Assembly: GCA_905160935.1 (NCBI GenBank)
Contig: CAJHZI010000265.1
Coordinates: 255,001 to 319,000 of the forward strand
Direction of reading: 5' to 3'
Source: Enchytraeus crypticus
Lineage: Eukaryota; Annelida; Clitellata; Enchytraeida; Enchytraeidae
DNA length: 64,000 nucleotides
Shown here in pieces: positions 31,101 to 38,600 of this stretch (position 1 is the stretch's first letter; every line of letters starts with the position of its first letter). The translations under genes and the position numbers were made by a program. Below the pieces are notes generated by a model. It was not told the DNA's origin and ran no database searches. It was given only the letters and a program-made list of their open reading frames with translations.

Positions 31101-31465
31101 ACTAAACCTACATAGCTTCTCTAGTGAAGTGCGTTGCATTCAGTACTATTTAGTGTAGTTGATATAGAGTTTTGGATGATCTCTAGTATCTGGACTTTTG
31201 CTGATTTGAATAATCAATTTTACTATACATAGCGTGCAGTGTAATTGAATGAACATTGTAGTGGTGATGTTAATGAACATTGTGATGTTGATTTATGTGT
31301 AGATAACAACGACAGCGAGTAAGAGTGGTGATGTTAATGAACATTGTGATGTTGATTTATGTGTAGATAACAGCGACAGCGAGTAAGAGTGGCGATGTTA
31401 ATGAGAAGAAAGTTAGCAAATTCATCAACGCATACGTTGAAAAGATGACTGAAAAGCGAACATAG
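16524..31465 (+). CDS. SCAF/PHRF1-type SR-related protein gene (span of seven coding exons)
   Basis: Exons recognised: 16524-19119, 22091-22167, 23135-24374, 25410-25545, 26417-27725, 29991-30119, 31367-31465. Phases match and the sum is 5586 nt (1861 residues plus stop). Most of the protein is Ser/Lys/Glu/Asp-rich disorder, with an RGG-like box near residue 1163. The last ~75 residues (two exons) read as the small C-terminal module of SCAF1, SCAF11 and PHRF1, with pattern LKPHYHRGKITSQEYK and later SGDVNEKKV...AYVEKM. Those proteins bind the RNA polymerase II CTD and link transcription with splicing in the nucleus. The RING of SCAF11 and the RING-PHD of PHRF1 are not seen. The first exon could be internal (an AG lies at 16520-16521), with more exons outside the window. 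Orthology within the group is unresolved. Confidence 0.72.
19424..19555 (+). repeat. SINE-like repeat with B-box-like core (family S2)
   Basis: ACTGGCTAGAGTCAGTAACGATGTTGGTAAGATATTCGA..., then GAGTTCAGATCCTGGGCTC and GAGTGAGGAAACTGACATTAA. Better copies are at 26185-26310 and 38511-38645, with core GGGTTCAAATCCTGGGC. Confidence 0.65.
20086..21190 (+). repeat. 31-bp minisatellite in the SCAF-like gene's first visible intron
   Basis: The unit GTGCAGTACTTATACCCACT plus GTATATCATAT repeats about 33-35 times. It is nearly perfect from about 20093 to 20580 and decays towards 21190. Because 31 is not a multiple of 3 and the unit has no forward stop, all three plus frames stay open and give artefactual ORFs. 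Confidence 0.92.
21485..21736 (+). repeat. Tandem duplication, two 128-bp units
   Basis: CCTTACCTAATTCGATAAAATG starts at 21485 and again at 21613, and the two AT-rich copies look identical. Intronic. Confidence 0.9.
22091..22167 (+). CDS. SCAF-like gene, exon 2
   Basis: A 77-bp exon bounded by TATTATAG and AAG|GTAATA. Only one of the three frames is open (QNILKHWEAAFSK...). It needs one base from the previous exon and ends in phase 0. Confidence 0.7.
22968..23065 (+). repeat. tRNA-like SINE fragment (S2-related)
   Basis: GTTAAGTTGGCAGCTCACCTGCC...GAGGTTTGAAATCCCACTGGG looks like a diverged tRNA-derived head with a B box. Confidence 0.4.
23135..24374 (+). CDS. SCAF-like gene, exon 3
   Basis: It starts after GGTTTCAG in phase 0 and is open throughout. 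It ends at GGGA|GTAAAG (phase 1). It encodes basic Ser/Lys-rich sequence, a helical NPVEYAVSLDRLRMEELERK stretch, and a glycine-arginine box (RRGRGGRFNGGERGGG) with Gln/Asn-rich sequence after it. The frame continues to 24457, but the phase of the next exon supports the earlier donor. Confidence 0.78.
24862..24930 (+). repeat. Direct repeat, left copy (about 67 bp)
   Basis: TACTCGTTTCACCCACTCTT...GCTGAAACTGACGTTAAACTTAG recurs at 25331-25395, ending 14 bp before exon 4 of the SCAF-like gene. Confidence 0.75.
25331..25395 (+). repeat. Direct repeat, right copy next to exon 4
   Basis: Near-identical to 24862-24930. It lies just upstream of the exon at 25410. Confidence 0.75.
25410..25545 (+). 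CDS. SCAF-like gene, exon 4 (acidic)
   Basis: The exon lies between GAGCAG and AACAG|GTCTGC. Only one frame is open. It needs two bases at the start and leaves two at the end, exactly bridging the phase-1 donor at 24374 and the acceptor at 26416. It encodes an acidic segment including LEDDGMIEGGDEEDWSESS. It is the only clearly GC-rich block in this intron. Confidence 0.7.
25823..25943 (+). repeat. SINE-like repeat (family S2)
   Basis: GTCAGTAAGACACTCGACCG...CAGGGTTCAAATCCTGGGCTC and the GTGAAGAATCTGAAGTTAA tail region. Intronic. Confidence 0.65.
26185..26310 (+). repeat. SINE-like repeat (family S2)
   Basis: GGCTAGAGCCAGTGGCGATGTCG...CGGGGTTCAAATCCTGGGC...ACTGAGGAAACTGACGTTAAC. A well-preserved copy about 100 bp before exon 5 of the SCAF-like gene. 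Confidence 0.7.
26417..27725 (+). CDS. SCAF-like gene, exon 5
   Basis: It starts after GCTACTGCAG and ends EEK|GTAAAG in phase 0. About 436 codons, with a leucine-rich probably helical segment (AVSSMLAELIPALDSDEDRV) near the middle and an acidic helical stretch REEEFKRMIKIEEQEHLATK. No named domain recognised. Confidence 0.78.
28036..28375 (+). repeat. 21-bp minisatellite
   Basis: About 16 imperfect copies of TGTATTGTGTAGCAATGTAA(T), in the intron between exons 5 and 6 of the SCAF-like gene. Confidence 0.85.
29059..29792 (+). mobile_element. hAT-like MITE
   Basis: About 734 bp with terminal inverted repeats CAGGGGCGGATCCAGG and (reversed) CAGTAGCGGATCTTGG, runs of G/C next to both ends, and imperfect 8-bp flanks AGCATGGA and ATCCTGGA (6 of 8 match). 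No transposase ORF. The assignment to hAT rests on the CAG...GCGGATC ends and 8-bp flanks. Confidence 0.5.
29991..30119 (+). CDS. SCAF-like gene, exon 6 (start of C-terminal module)
   Basis: 43 codons between TCTGTGTAG and AAG|GTTAGT, phase 0 at both ends. It reads ILDPKEIEDLVVTLAHNSLK and then PHYHRGKITSQEYKFIMRKA, the best-conserved part of the SCAF/PHRF1 C-terminal module. Confidence 0.85.
30213..30500 (-). repeat. GAT-tailed dispersed repeat (family S4), long copy
   Basis: The reverse strand reads CCGTGTTGTGTCCGGGTTGC, GGTGACTGTGTGTGTCG, CAGAAAGGGCATTCGG and GCGCCTAGG, then a unique-looking spacer with GATATGATGTGGGACAGAG, CTATTCGTATCCCAACCATG and a (GAT)n tail. One of the longest copies here. 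Confidence 0.75.
30731..30925 (+). repeat. tRNA-derived SINE, diverged (family S1-like)
   Basis: GCTGCCTCGGTGGCTCAGTG is a tRNA-like head with A box, then AAGATCAATTCCCGGCAGAG as B box and AGAGTAAAATCTCAGACATTCAC shared with S1. Confidence 0.6.
31261..31402 (+). repeat. 64-bp tandem duplication across the terminal 3' splice site
   Basis: GTGGTGATGTTAATGAACATTG... starts at 31261, again at 31325, and partly at 31389. Each full unit carries TTTATGTGTAG|ATAACA and the first ~20 bases of the terminal exon. Confidence 0.88.
31367..31465 (+). CDS. SCAF-like gene, terminal exon
   Basis: 32 codons plus TAG (31463-31465), starting after ATGTGTAG. SGDVNEKKVSKFINAYVEKM completes the C-terminal module. 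An upstream tandem copy of its acceptor and first bases (31303) would give an early stop if used. Confidence 0.82.
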   Translation: MTATASKSGDVNEKKVSKFINAYVEKMTEKRT

Positions 31466-31530
31466 TGAATCAATTCTACTTAATACTGACCTTCTCACTC
31501 CCTTCGTTGTTAAGACGGCTCATTGAGAGA

Positions 31531-31738
31531 CTTAGGGTCCAAGGCACATCGAGAGACTTAGGGTCCAAGGCACCTAGAGAGACTGTCCAAGGCACATCGA
31601 GAGACTGTCCAAGGCACATCGAGAGACTGTCCAAGGCACATCGAGAGACTGTCCAAGGCACATCGAGAGGCTGTCCAAGGCACATCGAGAGACTGTCCAA
31701 GGCACATCTAGAGGCTGTCCAAGGCACATCGAGAGACT
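31531..31738 (+). repeat. 22-bp minisatellite in the 3' UTR
   Basis: About nine copies of GTCCAAGGCACATCGAGAGACT start 65 bp after the stop codon of the SCAF-like gene. Confidence 0.88.
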
Positions 31739-32169
31739 AGGGACGCCTACTGGTTGATTGACTAAGGATCAGAGCTGATTGGAAGTCCAAGGTAATGGAC
31801 TTGCCGATGGTCACAACGGAGCGATACGTCTGAATCCTTGCGTGATTAGTGTATCGTGTTTATTAGCATACACCAATCAAACTGAGTATCTTATGTTAAG
31901 TATTAAAATATTCTAAATATTATATGGTTAGATTGTTATTGTTTTTTTGGATAAATAATCTTCAGAAAAGTTATTAGTGTAACTCACGCTTTATATTATC
32001 TAAGTTAATTGTATATCTCACTACGTTAGTGCATGTATTGCAACGCGAGCTACAAGTCACACTAAAATGTTTAAGCTCAATGTTACTTTCTGTTACAGTC
32101 GAAAATTTGCACTTGCTAATCTAATTAATTACTTCTTACTAACTAGTTGTATTTTTATATCGCTCGGTT

Positions 32170-32175
32170 AATAAA
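32170..32175 (+). terminator. Candidate poly(A) signal, SCAF-like gene
   Basis: The first AATAAA downstream of the stop codon. Further AATAAA hexamers occur near 32322 and at 32578-32583, so the true cleavage site is open. Confidence 0.35.
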
Positions 32176-32699
32176 ATAAGTTCATAGCTGGACGTTATTT
32201 ACAATTATGGTTACTATAAGATTCAATAATGGAGGTTTGTTTTGTAAGGTTTAGTTGCTGACTCGTAAGGATGCTACGATGCGTGACGTTAGTGTTTTGT
32301 GAGTAGGTCGTCAATGGTATGTAATAAATAACGGCTTAGTTATAACATTATCGATTAATACAAAGAGAGGCGTAATTGTGCGAAATATTAATCTATAAGG
32401 GTGTGATTTTCATATGATTTCAACCGTACTCATTTTAAATTAACGTACCTAATAGAGCCTTCGGTTAGGTTGCCATTGATTGGTGTTACCAAGTGTTTAT
32501 GTAGTTTAAATGTTATATAAAAAAGCTGTACATATGTGATTATAGAAATTGTGATATATTGGTGTACATAATGAGGAAATAAAAGTACAGGAGAAAGATT
32601 TTTATAATTTTATCTTAAAAGCGATAAAACTATTAAAAAGTAATTTTAGCGTCCTTTTTCGTACCTCAAAGATACTATCGGACAGCCTGATAAGAATTA

Positions 32700-32946
32700 T
32701 AACCCGTGGTCTCTATATGACCAGTGCTGTATCCAAATTGCAGAAGAATAGACCGACCGTAGACTGCATGTATCGTAACAGGCACTAAGATACAAACCGA
32801 CGTCAGAAAGGGCATTCGGTTGATGAGCGCGTAGTGGAAAAAGAAGTATTGATTGACGATATGGTATGGGACAGAGAGGAGTGAAGAAGGTATCGTATCC
32901 CGACCCTAGTTAAACTGGGATTAAAGGGAAGAAGATTATGATGATT
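32700..32946 (+). repeat. GAT-tailed dispersed repeat (family S4)
   Basis: GAATAGACCGACCGTAGACTG, CGACGTCAGAAAGGGCATTCGG, GGTATGGGACAGAGAGGAGTG, ATCCCGACCCTAGTTAAACTGGG and a short GAT tail. Confidence 0.72.
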
Positions 32947-33360
32947 AATTTCTAGGGTAACAAGAGCAATGTAATTGCTGCTGCCATTTCTACGTTTTAT
33001 ACACAAGGCAATTGCGTATAGTTGGACTTAGACAGGCGAAGGTCTATCCATACAGCGATTTCCTTACCAAATAAAAAGATCTTTCAGTTACTGTATCAAT
33101 GAATAGGTTACTTGGACTACAGTCTTCTTGGTTTAGCATATTTAACATTTTGCGTCACTGTAGCTTTGTTTTTTTTCAACAGGAAAATGTAAAATACTTT
33201 GATGAATTTATACACTTGCTTTTAAAATAATCTTAGCAGTTTAATTATATATTTTCTCTTTCTTAATATTCATATACCGTTCCCTAGTCATATATCAATT
33301 CTTGACCCGGCATCTAGTACATTTGTTATTCCGCGAGACTTGGACCAATCCAAACTCCTT

Positions 33361-33500
33361 ATCATCATCATCATCATCATCATCTTACCTTGAATCGAAG
33401 TTAACTAAGGTCGAGATTAGAAGATTTTGTAGCAATTTCTGGTGCTTAGGCGCTTACCAGCCGAATGCCCCTTCTGACGTTGGCGTAGATCATAACTTAA
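33361..33500 (-). repeat. GAT-tailed dispersed repeat (family S4), partial
   Basis: ATCATCATCATCATC tail, then CTTACCTTGAATCG... and GGCGCTTACCAGCCGAATGC. Confidence 0.65.
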
Positions 33501-33884
33501 CAAGTTAATAACCAACAATCCTAACTCCTTATAAGGCTAGATATAATGTATACATACGCACACGTATGTTCATCGTCAGGTCGCTATCGCAATTACTACA
33601 ACGTCAGCTACTACTGATGTATGACTTCTCTGTAACACTGGTTCCATATAGTAGCGTTCAAAACATTTACGTGATAGGCGCCACAATCACAGTTGAATCA
33701 GTTCAATAGCCAGTTATATCTAGCCGGTTCTGTCGGTGTGTCTGAAGTAACGCAGACGCCATAACCATCAGATTTAGAATTCCTTATTAGTTTTCTAATT
33801 AAAGCTCTCTCATTTGACGAGTACAATATTATTATTATAAGGTTATATTTCATATACAAAGTGTACTTTAAATCATATCCCTTA

Positions 33885-34111
33885 TTGTGTCCGGGTAGTT
33901 TGAAGAATAGACGAACCATGTAAATATGCACGTGTCGTAGAAGGCGACATAAAAACTAGATCCAAACCACCATCAGAAAGGGCATTCGGTTGGTGAGCGC
34001 CTAGGCTCCAGAAACTTTTGAAACTTTTACAAAAACTTAAACGAATAGATCAAGTCTATTCGTATCCTGACCCTGGTTAAACTGGGATTTAAGGTAAGAT
34101 GATGATGATGA
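33885..34111 (+). repeat. GAT-tailed dispersed repeat (family S4), near complete
   Basis: TTGTGTCCGGGTAGTTTGAAG to GTTAAACTGGGATTTAAGG plus ATGATGATGATGA. A good reference copy for the family. Confidence 0.75.
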
Positions 34112-34885
34112 CTTTAAATTATATACCTCTAGCAATGTTAGTTACTTAATTAGTGCTAAATAAAACCTATGTAAATGTACATTTTATATTCATATTCCTC
34201 GATCTTTGGCCGAGCCACTGAATTTACCAACCGCAGCCTGCCCGTATCGTAAAAGGCGACTACACAAAAACTGAGGAAAGCAATAGAAAGCCATCTTGTA
34301 AGTCATATTTTCGGAACAGAAAATATGGCCTATCTTAATATAGCCTTTAAGGCTATATGAAGATTTTTAAAAGGAATAGAATCAACTGGTTGGTCAGTTC
34401 TTACTTGCTGGCTATGTTTGGGTTAAATTTTCAACAAGCCCTCCCCTATGTGTCTGGCCAAAGTCGTGCGTAGCTATTAATCGTATAGTTTCACAGTTCT
34501 ATAATTTACTCATGAATTTCGCTGTAAAACCAGAGAAAGTAGCATAGAAATCACGGATATTTTACCTCCGTGCTAGCATAGTTATCCAGTAATATTACTC
34601 TCGATAGTCGCTGTAGTCTGTTGACTTGTAGGCAAGCAAAGATAAGCACAATATCAAGAATCTTTAATGAGTATCATCGTTTTCTTATAGCTACAAGCCA
34701 AGTTGGCCTTAACTTAATATATGATAAGTTAGCCACTGTCAATATAAATTTGTATCAGTACCATTACAAAAGTCAACATCAAGTTTACTCGATAACATAT
34801 AACAGCAAAATGTTAGTAAGTCTTTATATCTTAAGCGACGACAACAAACAGATGGCAGTCTTTGAGAAGACGATGCAAGAAAGAC

Positions 34886-34891
34886 TTTATT
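34886..34891 (-). terminator. Candidate poly(A) signal, KCC gene
   Basis: TTTATT on plus is AATAAA in gene sense, about 715 bp after the KCC stop codon. It is the nearest one I found. Confidence 0.35.
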
Positions 34892-35606
34892 AAGATTAGT
34901 AAGCGCTATGGTATAATACAATCCTTCAGGCAAGCAGTGAGGACGTTATTCCTGTAAACGTCCAATGTGAAATACAACAGTCGAACAATAAAGAACAATG
35001 AAGTGTGAAAAGAGAAAGTCAACTATTGAGCATAATACGCTGAGCCAAAGCCAATAAGTTCTCAAATATGAGGTCGGGGCAACAGGGCTACCAGTGAAGT
35101 AGCTAAGTTGATCATGTGCGCTTATAATGCAGCAAACAATGCCATTGGAAGAGGAACGTAAAACTACCTGTAATCTAAAGACTACGACAGGCTTGTTGTC
35201 GTATTGTCTGCCTGTAATTTAAAGACTACGACCTTGCGCTTACGCCAATCTACAGAATTCAGAACAAAGAACCTCACTCGTGTTCTTTGCTACGAAATTC
35301 TCATAAATATTCTGTCGAGGCGTGATAAATTACACGAAGATGATAATTCAGAAGTTGCCTTTAGAGATAAAAAACAGGATGCTCATTATCGTCAATTAGA
35401 TCAATTGTTCTATTGATCGCTCGATTGATCTATCGATTGATTTGCTCGATTGATCTGATCGATTGATTTGCTCGTTATATCTGCGCTCTTAACAATTCTA
35501 GCCATTCATCTCAGTAAGAAAATTATTCGGACGCTTTGCCTATAAGCGCTGAAAATTTTACTGATCGATTAATAGATTGATTGATTGTAGGCACTTTATG
35601 AAAGGC

Positions 35607-35698
35607 TTATGAATACATAGTCACAACTTCTTTTCCACTTCCTCTAACCATCAGCACTCTCTCCAAACCCTCCGACAGAACCTCCAGGTACTCCATGT
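35607..35698 (-). CDS. KCC exon 24 (C-terminus)
   Basis: Acceptor [28 protein letters not shown], then [10 protein letters not shown] and TAA (35607-35609). The last residues match the universal KCC ending. Confidence 0.95.
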
Positions 35699-38600
35699 CT
35701 GAAAATATAAAATCATTTACATCCAACTATTTACATTGTCAATTGATCCAACTCTGTTATAGCAATTGGTAACTTTATTTATACAGCGCTATTCCGTGCA
35801 GAACAACATAGTACAGCCCCTAGTTAAATTCAGCGTATCGATTAAAAATGAAAAAGAAAAGGAAAAATATAGCAGTAGACAAATTAGCCTATATTGAAAT
35901 TAATTAATGGCTTTCTAATGCATTGCAAATGTGTATGCATTGAATAAATCGAATTATTAGTTGATTAAACAGGAATAACAATTTAAATAATAATACAGAA
36001 ATAAAATCAATGAACTAATTTACAATTAATATTCAAAAAAATATTCATTTAAGATAGAGAATAAAAATTAAATTAAATAAAGTAAGAGAAGCCGGGGTCA
36101 AGGAATATATTCTTCCTATCAATCTATCCTCAGCTTTCTTTTTTTATCTCTACAAGTATATTTGAATTTGTTTTAAATCATCCTGAATCCCTTGTCGACA
36201 GGTCGGCCTCTAACCCTTTCTATTGCAACCTTCCTTATAAGAAATCTGTCAGTAACACACTCACCCCTCTTATGCTATATCCTATACAGTCAGAATCGAT
36301 ACTAATAATAATAATAATAACACACATTATAGTGAAATGATCAACTACGTTGATATCTGTCACTTTTAATACCGCATGTTATATCCTTTAAGCAATATTG
36401 TCCATTTATCGTGAAGCCAGTCCAGTGAATGTCCGAGATTTTACTCTCAGATCTGCGCGGCTGGGATTCTAACTCACGAGGGTTCAATTCACCTCAGGGT
36501 TTGTCATTTAACACTTCATGACGTTATCTACACCTCTAACCATTGCGCTAATGAGACATTCTACCCTTTACTGAAAGCAATAGTAAATGTTTAACGTCCA
36601 TAACGGACGGTCGATTTCTTTATTCGATGCTAATATCAGGGATCAACAAAGCACAAGTACTTACAATTTTCTAGCGCGCCATCTTTAGCGGGTGGAGCAG
36701 GAAAGTTGACGATGACGATTTGAGCTTCAGATGATTTTGATTTGATTGATTGATTCAACTGAACTGCTGTGTGCATTCTCATCAGCCTTCCTTCAGAGCT
36801 ACATAAAAGCAAACCCATCGAAATTTATCCAAATAATTCCATCTCAGGTTTTCGCTCAAAGACATATTAGTGCCGGACGGTAAGATTATAGATTAAGTTG
36901 AGTACGGTCAACTGTATGCTGAATGGATTTGGAGTGCAACTACTCGTCGTAAGAGGTAGCTATTTAGAAGCTCATAAAGGAAGTGGAAAACCACCTCAAA
37001 TCTCTTATATTTCCTAAGCTAAAAGCTACATTAGCCAAGTTTAATATACACTGTGTTTTTTATAACTGATACACCAAATTGTTTTAACAATAATGTCGTA
37101 AGAAGTTGACCGATGTTCTTGAAATTCACAGCACTTGACCAGCAGCCAATTCTACAAAACGTAGAAAAATTTCGTTTGAATATCTTTAATAATGTGAACG
37201 TTATAGTTTCGCAAATATGAGTGGGTCAGATAAGAAATTTCCAATACAGGATTACGGGAGTGTTATATTTGGCGTAGATTATCTCTATAAAAACACTAGC
37301 TAACACGTAATATAAAAGTTCTGCTAATATTATTTTGAAGAGCAATCATTTCTTTTCAAAAAGACGTAAAATACGAGTTGATATGTTCTTAATTGACAAA
37401 GTTATCGAACTTTTTATACATGCATTGTATGAAGAGAATAAACGAAGGAGAGGACGCCACTGCAGTGGCTGCGGTGATAGCAGTTGTAACCAGACATGCA
37501 ATGCATGCATTAAAAGTTCAATAACTTTGTCAATTAAGAACATATTAGCATGTATTTTACGTCATTTTGCAAAGAATTGATTGATCTTCAAAATAGTGTT
37601 AGCAGATATTTTGTGACGTGTTCGCTATTATTTTTATAGAGGTAAATTTACGCTGCATGTAACACACCCGTAATCCTGTACTGGAAATTTCTTATCTGAC
37701 CCCACTGCTATTCACAAAACCGTAACTTTCACGTTATTAACGATATTCAAATGAAATTTCTTTATGTTTTGTAGAATTGGCTGCTGGTCAAGTACTGTAA
37801 ATTTCAAGAACATCGGTCAACTTCTTACGACTTTATTGTTAAAACAATTTGGGATATCAGTTATAAAAAACACAGTGTAGATAAAGCATTAAAGATGGCA
37901 TCTACTGCCTAGGCGATGAAATTCTCTTTAGAACCTGTACTTGAATATGGCCGAATAAGATTTATTTAACAAAAGGGCCTTGATATGGAGAAAATACGGT
38001 CCCGACCAATGATAATTAGACTCGAAATAAACGCTAAAGAGATAACCGTAAGTAATGCACCTAAAGCCTATAGGCACCGAAAGCCTATAGACACCTAATA
38101 ACTTTAGGCACCTAAAGCCTATAGATTAGAATTTGATGCAAATCATGATATCAAATTGCGAAAAAGCTTACTTCACTAGATGGTGAATAATACTTATACT
38201 GTAATAAGGTTCAAGGTTCAAATTTAGCGTTTTTCCTGTCACCAATATTTTTTTCAAGACAAAAGATGACTTTAAGTTCTACTTTGGCTGTAGCCATAAA
38301 TTAATCAAACTTCTATTAAATATTACTAATTATATTATCTTAGAGCTCATATCGTCACTGGTATACATTCAAGACTTGAAACTGACGTTAAATCAAGCTA
38401 TCACTATGGCCTTTAGATAAGTAATAATAATAATAATAAAGCTTTAACTTCCGTTTCCTCATCCAAGGATGATGTCAGGGACATCCCCACAGCACACACC
38501 AGATCAATTCACTGGCTGGAGCCAGTGGCGATGTCGGTAAGGTACTCGACCGCGGATCAGTACTTGCGTGGTTCAAATCCTGAGCTCTCCCGTCACTGAC

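Larger units (their letters stand above)
31466..35606. other. Convergent intergenic region
   Basis: It separates the tail-to-tail SCAF-like and KCC genes. It holds a 22-bp minisatellite (31531-31738), poly(A) signal candidates for both genes and three S4 copies. I see no coding sequence with family resemblance. Short frames near 33302, 34621 and 35204 look random. Confidence 0.6.

Noticed and set aside
31465-31740. Repeat-containing ORF after the SCAF-like stop
   Set aside because: It is the 22-bp minisatellite of the 3' UTR read in frame.
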